From an uncultured Clostridia bacterium (GTDB lineage: Bacteria; Bacillota; Clostridia; Oscillospirales; Acutalibacteraceae): 64,000 nt of DNA. The notes below the pieces were generated by a model that was not told the origin of the DNA, made no database searches, and worked only from the letters and a program-made list of their open reading frames with translations. Made by a program: the position numbers and the translations under genes. This document shows, one piece after another, positions 34,337 to 42,094 of this stretch; the stretch's first letter is position 1, and each line of letters opens with the position of its first letter. The DNA lies in NCBI GenBank assembly GCA_947166625.1, contig CAMVEX010000006.1:61179-125178 (forward strand). The letters run 5' to 3'.

Positions 34337-36976
34337 TTATTTTATCATTTCTTCAAGAGTACCGGCAACCGCCGCCATAGCCGCGTCTATACCGGAAACA
34401 TCTTTTGTGCCTGCCATTGCGCTGTCGGGTCTTCCGCCGCCGCTTCCGCCTGCGAGAGAGGCGATTTTTTTGACGAGGTTGCCCGCGTGCGCTCCGCCTG
34501 CCACGGCATTTTTGCCGCATCCGCAGGCAAAGTTTGCTCCGCTGCCGGCTTCATTTATTCCGCAGATGAATATGACGAGATCGTCATCATCCTTCGCCTT
34601 ATCTGCCATATTGCGAAGTTCGCCGGGATTAACTCCCTCCACACAGGCGGTGATAAGCTTGAAGCCGCCTATCTCTACCGCATTCTGCATAAGGTCCCCC
34701 GTTTTCATTGAGGAGATCTCCGCTCTCAGTTTTTCTATTTCTTTCTCAGCGGATTTAAGCTCCGAAGTGAGCGCCGCCGCCCTTTTATCTATTTCAGAAG
34801 CATTGGCAAGCTTCATTGCCGCGGCGGTATTGAATATAAGCTGAGAATTCTGCTTGATATAATCCATCACGCCGAATCCGGTAACGCCTTCGATCCTGCG
34901 CACGCCCGCCGCAACGGAGGATTCGGAAACTATCTTGAAAAGCCCGAGCTTGCCGGTATTGTCAACATGGGTACCGCCGCAGAGCTCGGTGGAGAAATCT
35001 CCCGCTTTGACCACTCTGACTATATCGCCGTATTTCTCGCCGAAAAGAGCCATCGCTCCGAGTTTTTTGGCCTCGTCGATCGGCATTTCCGCAGTAGTAA
35101 CGGGGATAGCGGAGAGGATGATTTCATTCACTCTGTTTTCGACCTTCTGAAGCTCATCAGAAGTGAGAGCGGAAAAGTGCGTGAAGTCAAATCTGACGGC
35201 GTGGGGATTCACAAGCTGACCCGCCTGCTCAACATGGGTGCCGAGGGCTTCTCTGAGCGCCGCCTGAAGCAGATGAGCCGCAGTATGATTTCTCATGGTC
35301 GCTCTGCGCTCATCGGCGTTTATCACCGCGTGAGCTTTATCGCCGACCGTCACGCTCTCGCCTGCAATGAGTCTGCCTATATGGAGAATATGGCCGTCTG
35401 CCGTCTTTTGGGTCGATTCCACCTCGAACGAGGCTCCGTTTTCAAATTTGATTATACCCGAGTCGCCGACCTGGCCGCCGCTCTCGCCGTAAAACGCCGT
35501 CTTATCAAGAACAAGCGCCGATTCACTGTCGCCGTCTGCGAAATCCGCACGCTCACCGCCCGAGACGACAGCGAGCACCGCAGCGTCACATTCAAATTCG
35601 GTGTATCCGACAAACTCTGTTTTTTCAATATCTTTAAGAGAGGCGCTTCCGCCCTTCCACGCCTCCGCTCCGGCATCCTTGCGGGCGGCTCTTGCGGCGG
35701 CTCTGCTCTCGGCATAAAGTCTGTGATATTCGTCGATATCGACCGTCATTCCCTTTTCGCTCAAAAGCTCCTGAGTGAGATCTATCGGGAAGCCGAATGT
35801 ATCCTGAAGCTTGAAGGCGTCAGCGCCGGAGAGGACCTTTGAATCGCCGGACGCGATTATATTCTCAAGCAGAGTAAGACCCGTATCTATGGTCTTATTG
35901 AAGTTTTCTTCCTCCGCCTTGATAACCTTTACGATAAGATCGTGTTTCTCAACGAGATTGGGATAGGCGCTCTCATTCTCTTTGATAACGGTTTCGGCAA
36001 CCTTATAAAGGAATGTGCCCTCGATGCCCAGAAGCCTGCCGTGGCGCGCGGCTCTTCTGAGGAGCCTGCGAAGGACATAGCCTCTGCCCTCGTTTGAGGG
36101 CATAACACCGTCGCCTATCATGAAGGTAGTGCTTCTGATATGGTCGGTGATAACTCTGAGAGAAACATCCTTTTTCTCATCCTCGTGATATTTCACTCCG
36201 GCTATCTCGATGATATGCTTCATTATATTCTGGACCGTATCGACCTCAAAGAGATTGTCCACCCCCTGCATAATGCAGGCAAGTCTCTCAAGACCCATAC
36301 CGGTGTCTATATTCTTATGTTTGAGGGTGGTGTAATTGTTGTTTCCGTCGTTTTCAAACTGGGAGAATACAACATTCCAGAATTCCGTAAATCTGTCGCA
36401 ATCACAGCCGGGAGCGCAATCGGGCTTGCCACAGCCGTATTTTTCGCCTCTGTCAAAATATATCTCGGAACAGGGGCCGCAGGGACCGGCGCCGTGCTCC
36501 CAGAAATTATCCTCTTTGCCCAGACGGGATATATGGCTCTTATCAACGCCTATCTCGTTTGCCCAGATGTCATAGGCCTCGTCATCCTCGAGATAAACGG
36601 TGACATAGAGCTTATCAACGGGCATCTGCATGACCTCGGTGCAGAATTCCCACGCCCAGCCTATCGCTTCGCGCTTGAAATAATCACCGAATGAAAAATT
36701 GCCGAGCATTTCAAAATAGGTGCCGTGACGCGCCGTAATGCCGACTCTCTCGATATCGGGAGTGCGGATACACTTCTGGCAGGTCGTGACTCTCGGGCAG
36801 GGAGGGGTGACCTCACCCGTGAAATACTTTTTGAGCGGAGCCATACCGGCGTTTATAAGCAGAAGGCTCTTATCGCCCTGAGGCACGAGAGAAAAACTCG
36901 GCATCCTCAAATGACCTTTTGACTCAAAATATGAGAGATATTTCTCTCTTATCTCATTCAATCCCATCCATTGCAT
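34337..36976 (-). CDS. alaS: Alanyl-tRNA synthetase
   Basis: An 879-residue class II synthetase of normal length. Catalytic core (1-240) with SFSLVPQGDKSLLLINAGMAP, the recognition domain, an editing domain with the zinc-binding HTAAHLLQ (HxxxH) and CGGTH motifs, and a C-Ala domain with a glycine-rich CGCG and GGSGGGRPD end. Start ATG 36976 follows GGAGGT at 9 bases; an in-frame ATG three codons later is possible. Expression is governed by the alanine T-box immediately upstream. The downstream HIT, PRTase and comEC genes probably share the transcript. Confidence 0.97.
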   Translation of the reverse strand: MQWMGLNEIREKYLSYFESKGHLRMPSFSLVPQGDKSLLLINAGMAPLKKYFTGEVTPPCPRVTTCQKCIRTPDIERVGITARHGTYFEMLGNFSFGDYFKREAIGWAWEFCTEVMQMPVDKLYVTVYLEDDEAYDIWANEIGVDKSHISRLGKEDNFWEHGAGPCGPCSEIYFDRGEKYGCGKPDCAPGCDCDRFTEFWNVVFSQFENDGNNNYTTLKHKNIDTGMGLERLACIMQGVDNLFEVDTVQNIMKHIIEIAGVKYHEDEKKDVSLRVITDHIRSTTFMIGDGVMPSNEGRGYVLRRLLRRAARHGRLLGIEGTFLYKVAETVIKENESAYPNLVEKHDLIVKVIKAEEENFNKTIDTGLTLLENIIASGDSKVLSGADAFKLQDTFGFPIDLTQELLSEKGMTVDIDEYHRLYAESRAAARAARKDAGAEAWKGGSASLKDIEKTEFVGYTEFECDAAVLAVVSGGERADFADGDSESALVLDKTAFYGESGGQVGDSGIIKFENGASFEVESTQKTADGHILHIGRLIAGESVTVGDKAHAVINADERRATMRNHTAAHLLQAALREALGTHVEQAGQLVNPHAVRFDFTHFSALTSDELQKVENRVNEIILSAIPVTTAEMPIDEAKKLGAMALFGEKYGDIVRVVKAGDFSTELCGGTHVDNTGKLGLFKIVSESSVAAGVRRIEGVTGFGVMDYIKQNSQLIFNTAAAMKLANASEIDKRAAALTSELKSAEKEIEKLRAEISSMKTGDLMQNAVEIGGFKLITACVEGVNPGELRNMADKAKDDDDLVIFICGINEAGSGANFACGCGKNAVAGGAHAGNLVKKIASLAGGSGGGRPDSAMAGTKDVSGIDAAMAAVAGTLEEMIK

Positions 36977-37050
36977 AATAAAACTACCTCCAAACTGCGG
37001 ATCGAATATTGTAAACAGAATGATTCTCCGCCCGGAATGAGCGGAAAGAA

Positions 37051-37275
37051 ATAAAAAAGGGTGCAGTAATGGAATCCGGTTGGGACGATTTCAATCGAAA
37101 CCGCGGTACCACCCAAATTGCGCTGCTGCACCTCTTGATTTGATCTTAACGCGATCGACGCCGCCTCTCATCGGGCGGGGCTCGGGAGCGGCTCTTTCCG
37201 GCCTTTATCACAGCCGCTTCTCAGCTGCCGCGGCCTCTCTGTGTGAAACCGGAAATTCTTCTCCGTCAACGCCTT
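37051..37275 (-). promoter_or_regulatory. Alanine T-box riboswitch upstream of alaS
   Basis: On the minus strand the T-box core GGGTGGTACCGCGG lies at 37101-37114 and carries the UGG bulge for the tRNA acceptor end. Stem I starts near 37273 (GCGTTGACGGAG pairing with CGTCGATCGC) and has an inner TTTCCGG/CCGGAAA helix; a GCC within GAGCCG in its 3' side is a candidate Ala specifier. The terminator pairs GGTGCAG (37126-37132) with CTGCACC (37060-37066), followed by CTTTTTTA. Uncharged tRNA-Ala would stabilise the antiterminator and switch alaS on. Its first helix begins within about 3 bases of the upstream gene's stop; no separate promoter is convincing. Confidence 0.93.
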
Positions 37276-39267
37276 TTATGAATTTGTATCCTCGCGAACG
37301 AGATTCATTGAAATAAAGCCGAACTGGCCGTTATATTCAACCTTGAGCCAGAGCTTTCCGTCGGCGGCGGTTTTGGTGCCGTAACTCTTGACTCTTGAGC
37401 CGGTCTGAAGCTCGCCGACCTTTGCGGAATCCTTATCAGCATCGGCTCTGACATTGATGCCTCCCGATCCGGTAACGATATAGTATTTATCCACTCCGCT
37501 CGGATCTGTGGAAACATCATCGCCGGATGTATCGAGGAGATAGCCGGGCTTGAAGGTGCTCGCGGCGCTGCCGGTGACTATAAAGCCCCACTTGCCGTCC
37601 TTCTGAGCGATGAACACGCCGTCTTTACCCGGCATTATCATAGTAAACTGGAAATCGGCTATGGTGTCATTTTTAAGATTGACAATGCCCATCAAGCCGT
37701 CTTTTTTAACAGCGATCAAACCTCCGGTAACCGGTCTGCAATAATCGCTGTTATATTTGCTGAGATTATTGAGATTGGTGTCGCTGGTGATATTGACGGG
37801 CTCATACTGATAATTGATAACGCGCTTACCGTCGCGGTCTATATAGCCCCATTTGCCGTTTTTCTCGGCGGCGGCATAACCCTCGAAGTATCTGTCTCTT
37901 TCATCATACTTCGCATCCTCGGGGAACGGATCGTTTTCAACGGAATGGCTCTGATGGACGCCCGCTATCTCGGCTCTGCCGTTTGAATAGGTGACATAGT
38001 AATCGACCTTATCTATCTGAATGACTACGTGATATTTATTTGAGCCGGTATAATCTCTGCCGATACCGCAGGGCTTGAAGGGCTCATCATAAACGGGCTG
38101 GATAAGGATGTTGCCCTGATAATCAAGAAGGCCGTACTTCTGAGTGGTAATGGATTTGAAGCCGCACATATACTCATTGAGATAGTAGATCTCGGTACAA
38201 TCCTGAAGGCCGGAATCCATCCAGTTAGCCTCAACATTGACAACATCCGAGGAGCTTGACTGAGGCGAAACGGTGCCGGTGTTCCTGCCCTTTGACGCAG
38301 CCTTTGCTATACCCGAAATGATAAGGATAAGAACGATAAGAGCCGCAAGAACTATAAGCAGCTTTTTCCAATCCTTGCGGATATCAAAATTCGCGATAAA
38401 GCTCTTTACGGTATCTATCCCGAACTTTTTGCCGCCCGGAGCGGGACGGTTAACAGGAGAATCGACGAATCTGTCAAAATCAATCTCGTCCCCGTTTTCG
38501 CCGCGTGTTTTTTCGCCGCGATCCGGAATCTGAGGCTCGCCGGATGATGAGCCGAAAAATCCGCCGGAAGAAGCCGGGCCGGGATTTTTGGCGGTTTCGA
38601 CCTCCTTGAAGGTCTGATATTTGCTCATGATGTAGGCAAACATATCCCTGACATCGTCGGGATGAAGCCTGACAGTCTCTGCCTCGCGCTTGAAAATCCG
38701 GTTGAGGACCGGCAGTTTGCCTGCTGATTCAAGGCCGGGCTCGGAGCTGCCGCACTGCTCAAATATAATATTCTTCGCCTTGGCGAGAACTGAATTTACC
38801 GTTGATTCGGATACATTGAGATATCTTGCAAGAGGAGCAACGGGCATACCGCTGAAATAATGAAGGACCACGGCGCTCCTGAGCTCATCGCTGAGATTGG
38901 CAACGGACGCGAGAGCGGCGGCGGTTTTATCGGGATCCTCATAGACATCCTCGGAGAGGAATTCAAGAGAGCTCTCGGGCATTTCGCCTACGGCGTCGCC
39001 GAAGGTAAACTTGCGCCCTTCTTTATAAACCGCGGCAATATTCTGCCTCATATAAATCTCAAAAGCATCCGGCTTTTTGAGACGGGGAATGGTGCAAAAA
39101 ACCCTTGTATAAGCGTTTTTGGTTATATCGAGGGCTTCATCCACATTTCCGCTCAGACGGAAAGCGAGATAAAATGATGACTTTAAGGTCAATGAGTAAA
39201 GCTTTGCCATTGCGTCAGTACTGCCCTGAGCGGCGGCATTGACATAGCGGACCAAATCTTCGTTCAT
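37276..39267 (-). CDS. Sigma-70-like protein fused to membrane helix, WG repeats and SH3 domain
   Basis: About 663 residues. Residues 1-175 (positions from the longer frame) look like an ECF sigma factor: region 2-like segment 10-80 and a region 4 helix-turn-helix at about 128-172 (DELRSAVVLHYFSGMP, VAPLARYLNVSESTVNSVL). A Ser/Pro/Gly linker follows, then one membrane helix (306-326). The outer part carries WG repeats (KYGLLDYQGN, KWGYIDRDGK, LMGIVNLKND, KWGFI; about 380-590) and a bacterial SH3 domain (about 600-660). This would place a DNA-binding module inside and a possible wall-sensing module outside. ATG 39267 is chosen: GGAG lies 11 bases upstream, while the GTG at 39279 overlaps it. 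Function is inferred from domains only; region 2 is divergent. Confidence 0.8.
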   Translation of the reverse strand: MNEDLVRYVNAAAQGSTDAMAKLYSLTLKSSFYLAFRLSGNVDEALDITKNAYTRVFCTIPRLKKPDAFEIYMRQNIAAVYKEGRKFTFGDAVGEMPESSLEFLSEDVYEDPDKTAAALASVANLSDELRSAVVLHYFSGMPVAPLARYLNVSESTVNSVLAKAKNIIFEQCGSSEPGLESAGKLPVLNRIFKREAETVRLHPDDVRDMFAYIMSKYQTFKEVETAKNPGPASSGGFFGSSSGEPQIPDRGEKTRGENGDEIDFDRFVDSPVNRPAPGGKKFGIDTVKSFIANFDIRKDWKKLLIVLAALIVLILIISGIAKAASKGRNTGTVSPQSSSSDVVNVEANWMDSGLQDCTEIYYLNEYMCGFKSITTQKYGLLDYQGNILIQPVYDEPFKPCGIGRDYTGSNKYHVVIQIDKVDYYVTYSNGRAEIAGVHQSHSVENDPFPEDAKYDERDRYFEGYAAAEKNGKWGYIDRDGKRVINYQYEPVNITSDTNLNNLSKYNSDYCRPVTGGLIAVKKDGLMGIVNLKNDTIADFQFTMIMPGKDGVFIAQKDGKWGFIVTGSAASTFKPGYLLDTSGDDVSTDPSGVDKYYIVTGSGGINVRADADKDSAKVGELQTGSRVKSYGTKTAADGKLWLKVEYNGQFGFISMNLVREDTNS

Positions 39268-39317
39268 TGATTGTTTCACTCCAATCTGTAAGAATTTTCA
39301 GAGCCATAGATATTAGT

Positions 39318-39346
39318 ATTTTATACTATGTTTCATTAAAAGTCAA
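39318..39346 (-). promoter_or_regulatory. Promoter of sigma/WG/SH3 gene
   Basis: Minus strand TTGACT (39341-39346), 17-base spacer, TAAAAT (39318-39323). It is a housekeeping-type promoter, arranged back to back with the PHP gene promoter at 39384. Confidence 0.8.
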
Positions 39347-39383
39347 TAACCGAAGAAAATATATATTCTTTTTCGGCCAAACA

Positions 39384-39412
39384 TTGACAAATGCCGGAGG
39401 CGGATATAAAAT
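39384..39412 (+). promoter_or_regulatory. Promoter of PHP gene
   Basis: TTGACA (39384-39389), 17 bases, TAAAAT (39407-39412). The predicted start of transcription leaves only a short leader with AAGGTGG before the ATG at 39434. Confidence 0.8.
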
Positions 39413-39433
39413 AACCGGGAAGAAGGTGGATCT

Positions 39434-40123
39434 ATGAGCTTTTTATTTGATATTCACGTACATACCGCAGAATCAAGCAACTGCGGCCGGGTCACGGCGG
39501 CGGATGCGGTAAAAAGATACAGGGCGCTCGGCTACAACGGCCTCTGCATCACCGACCACATGAATAAACAAAACGCCGAAAATCGCGGAAACACTTATGA
39601 GGAAAAGGCGCGTGATTTTCTCAAGGGATACCGCGCCGCCCGGGAAGCCGCCGGGGATGATTTCAAAATAATTCTCGGTATGGAAATAAGATTTCTCGAC
39701 GCAGATAACGATTATCTCGTATTCGGGCTTGATGAAGAAAAGATATTCAAGGCGGACCTGACGATGTTTGAGAATCTGCGCGAATTCAGAAAATTCGCCG
39801 ATGAAAATTCGCTCATCATTTTCCAGGCGCACCCATTCAGGCAAAATATGAAAATAGTCGATCCGGCTCTGCTTGACGGCATGGAGGTATATAACGGGCA
39901 CGGCGGCCACGACTCGCGCAACGATATAGCCTACCGCTGGGCGGAAAAATACGGGCTGAGGATGTCTTCCGCTTCGGATTTTCATTATGATACGGGTATG
40001 GAGCCAGGCGGAATCTATCTTGACGAAATGCCGGAGGATTCGGCGCATCTCGCGAAGCTTCTGCTTGAAAACAGATACAAGCTGAAAACATTCGTAACGG
40101 GAACATCCGACCGAAATTCTTAA
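39434..40123 (+). CDS. PHP-domain metal-dependent phosphoesterase
   Basis: A 229-residue stand-alone PHP protein. Metal-site motifs in order: DIHVHTAES (HxH), TDHMN, GMEIRF with its Glu, QAHPFR and SDFHYD. Such proteins hydrolyse phosphoesters (3',5'-bisnucleotides, histidinol phosphate or RNA ends). The short length and absence of a polymerase fold favour a general PHP phosphoesterase rather than HisK or PolX. It is a single-gene unit with its own promoter and terminator. Substrate unknown. Confidence 0.88.
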   Translation: MSFLFDIHVHTAESSNCGRVTAADAVKRYRALGYNGLCITDHMNKQNAENRGNTYEEKARDFLKGYRAAREAAGDDFKIILGMEIRFLDADNDYLVFGLDEEKIFKADLTMFENLREFRKFADENSLIIFQAHPFRQNMKIVDPALLDGMEVYNGHGGHDSRNDIAYRWAEKYGLRMSSASDFHYDTGMEPGGIYLDEMPEDSAHLAKLLLENRYKLKTFVTGTSDRNS

Positions 40124-40144
40124 AAATTCACATAAAAAGCACGA

Positions 40145-40176
40145 ACGCAGGGGCTTTGATACCCCTGCGTTTTTTT
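40145..40176 (+). terminator. Intrinsic terminator after PHP gene
   Basis: Perfect 9-bp stem ACGCAGGGG (40145-40153) / CCCCTGCGT (40162-40170) and seven T. It also lies just past the stop of the convergent DUF2804 gene and may serve both, less well on the minus strand. Confidence 0.93.
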
Positions 40177-40184
40177 AATTCGGT

Positions 40185-41258
40185 TTACCACCTGTTTTCA
40201 ACATATTCGCAAAACGCGTACATATCCTCGATTTTAAGCTCGGTGCCGTCATCAAGCTTACAGACGCCGTGCCAGATACCGTGAACCTGATGGCTGTGCA
40301 TCCTCATAACACCCACATTGAGGTCGCTGTGATGATCGTAAAACGGCTCCATGGTCATATCAAATCTGCCGTCCTCCGAAACGAAATGCCACGGCTGCAT
40401 ATATTTATCGGGCTTCGGGAAGGTTTCAACATCGACAGCTCCGAATTTATGAGCCTTGCCGTCATAGAACATACAGGTTTCGGTCGCGTTGCTTTCATCG
40501 CCGATACCCCAGGTGATCTCAAATCCGAAAATATGCTTCTTACCGTCTGCGTCCGTGAGATAGGTTGAGCCGTTGCCCCAATACCATACAAGGCTGTAAG
40601 GGGTATTTACCCTGCCCCAGTCAAGCACCGCAAAAGTATCATCCTTTGAGAATTCGACGACCTCGGAGCCCATTTTAAAGGTGCCGGCGCAGGGCATGGA
40701 ATTCTGTTTGGTGGTCATAAAATATCTGTCGGGGAAATCTTTGAAAGGAAGCACGGTGGTGATATTCTCAAGGCCGGGCATGATATCCATCTGGAAACTG
40801 CACTCAACATCGCCCATTTTGAACCAAACCGTCCTCGAATCCTCTTTCGTATCGAATTCAAATTCAGCTGAGCCGATCTTATATTTCACATTGTTAGGAA
40901 CATCGCCCTTCGGCGGAAGGACTATCTTATCTTTGCCGCCGAGGAAAGGAGACATCTTGCTGCAAACCGTCTTGCCGTTTTTGAGATCGACAAGCACCGC
41001 CGAAACATAGCCGCCCAGCGAGATGTTTGCGCAGCTTATCTGAGCCATATAGTTGCGGTTGCAGATCTGATAAAAATCCCACTCCTTGCGGCGCATAACC
41101 TTTTTGACAGAATAGCGCTCGTAATTGAAAACATTGTGTCTCGCCCAGCCTTTGGCGAGCAATACGCCGTCTCTGCCGAGAAGCTGGGTCGGAGCGGTGT
41201 ATTCGGTCTGTTTGCTCGGCGATTCCCATTCGCGGAAGCTCTTGTAAGTTCTTTCCAT
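40185..41258 (-). CDS. DUF2804 family protein
   Basis: About 357 residues of the DUF2804 family (lipocalin/AttH-like beta proteins of unknown role). Family-type stretches are LLGRDGVLLAKGWARHNVF, a central DWGRVNTPYSLVWYWGNGS and FGFEITWGIGD, with many Trp/Tyr residues. No signal peptide or membrane helix is seen, so it is cytoplasmic. Start ATG 41258 with GAGGGG 8 bases upstream; the six codons before it lack support. It lies 51 bases downstream of a BlaI-type repressor gene in the same direction and probably shares its operator-controlled transcript. Confidence 0.85.
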   Translation of the reverse strand: MERTYKSFREWESPSKQTEYTAPTQLLGRDGVLLAKGWARHNVFNYERYSVKKVMRRKEWDFYQICNRNYMAQISCANISLGGYVSAVLVDLKNGKTVCSKMSPFLGGKDKIVLPPKGDVPNNVKYKIGSAEFEFDTKEDSRTVWFKMGDVECSFQMDIMPGLENITTVLPFKDFPDRYFMTTKQNSMPCAGTFKMGSEVVEFSKDDTFAVLDWGRVNTPYSLVWYWGNGSTYLTDADGKKHIFGFEITWGIGDESNATETCMFYDGKAHKFGAVDVETFPKPDKYMQPWHFVSEDGRFDMTMEPFYDHHSDLNVGVMRMHSHQVHGIWHGVCKLDDGTELKIEDMYAFCEYVENRW

Positions 41259-41309
41259 AATTATATCCCCTCTCATTTTTTATCATTCTATCATACAAGG
41301 ATCGTCAAT

Positions 41310-41684
41310 TCAATATTTTTTATCACCTTCACGATAATTTTTGACGGCCTCATAGCATGCAAGGATCGTATCGCGGCTCATGTGGACGCCGTAGGAATAC
41401 GCCGCGACAAATTCGGGAAAGGATGAATGAAAGTATTTTTTTACGAATCCGTCGGCGAGACGGTGATAATAATCCTTTTCCGAAATAAGCGAAACTATCA
41501 TTCCCCTGCCCGAAGAAACATGACCCGATTCACGGATATTTTTGAGAACGGTGAACACGGTAGATTTCTTCCAACCGATTTTTTCTTCGCATATCGAGGT
41601 AAGAACACTCGGCTTTACAGGCTCGTTGAGCCAAATGATTTCAAGGAGTTTAAGCTCCGACGGATTTAATTCAAAGTCCCTCAT
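41310..41684 (-). CDS. BlaI/MecI/CopY family repressor
   Basis: A 124-residue winged-helix protein of the BlaI group: LNPSELKLLEIIWLNEPVKPSVL, then the recognition helix region GWKKSTVFTVLKNIRESGHV and a C-terminal dimerisation helix. Start ATG 41684 after GGAGG at 6 bases; the 27 codons of the longer frame would lie over the promoter and operators and are rejected. No BlaR1 sensor protease is encoded beside it, so its inducer route is unknown. It is likely autoregulated, since inverted repeats overlap its promoter. Confidence 0.88.
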   Translation of the reverse strand: MRDFELNPSELKLLEIIWLNEPVKPSVLTSICEEKIGWKKSTVFTVLKNIRESGHVSSGRGMIVSLISEKDYYHRLADGFVKKYFHSSFPEFVAAYSYGVHMSRDTILACYEAVKNYREGDKKY

Positions 41685-41707
41685 ATTTTGCCTCCGATCA
41701 CATTGCA

Positions 41708-41765
41708 AATTTGGTCTATAAAATATAGTCTGATTCAGTTTAACATATATAGACCAAATTGTCAA
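41708..41765 (-). promoter_or_regulatory. Promoter and operators of the BlaI-type regulator
   Basis: Minus strand TTGACA (41760-41765), 17 bases, TAAACT (41737-41742). A perfect 13-bp inverted repeat AATTTGGTCTATA (41708-41720) / TATAGACCAAATT (41748-41760) flanks the start point; one arm fills the promoter spacer. A third half-site TATAGTCTGATT (41724-41735) forms a CTATA-AAA-TATAG dyad with the first. This is the layout expected of a repressor blocking its own promoter. Confidence 0.85.
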
Positions 41766-42094
41766 TCATTACTTTTTCGGAGGCAAAAATGTGAACGCAG
41801 GGTCAAAATTGAATGAATTTTACAATCTTCCTGCAAAAAATATTCACCGCGGTTTTTACGCTATTTTTCATAAATAGAAATAAAAATAATCGTAAAGTGA
41901 AAAACTTTACGATTTTAGTTCTTATATGGAATTATTTTTACACGGTTTTTCACATTTTTCACCGAGTTTTTCACATTTGAAAGGCGGTTAACTTTACATT
42001 CATCATCTGTAAAGGTATGTACCATTACAGTATTCCGAAATGCATATCGGTCGAGTATGATGAATAATCAATGATGATATTTGCAGTTTTTCTT
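41766..42094 (+). other. AT-rich gene-free segment with hairpin and TTTTTCAC repeats
   Basis: No reading frame is supported here. It holds a perfect 11-bp hairpin AATCGTAAAGT / ACTTTACGATT (41888-41914, 5-base loop). It also holds a cluster of related short repeats: TTTTTACAC at 41935, then TTTTTCAC at 41946, 41955 and 41967, spaced about 9-12 bases. A GTAAAG/CTTTAC-like pair recurs near 41990-42020. The hairpin is followed by only four T on the plus strand. Role unknown: regulator binding site, small RNA or decayed sequence are all possible. Confidence 0.5.

Noticed and set aside
34967..35842. A 291-codon plus-strand frame inside alaS
   Set aside because: Antisense to an unambiguous synthetase; codon-bias artefact.
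41685..41765. 27-residue N-terminal extension of the BlaI-type regulator
   Set aside because: It overlaps the promoter and operator repeats; GGAGG precedes the internal ATG at 41684.
41935..41980. DnaA-box cluster or replication origin
   Set aside because: The TTTTTCACA repeats differ from TTATCCACA at two positions, and no dnaA, dnaN or gidA genes are near.
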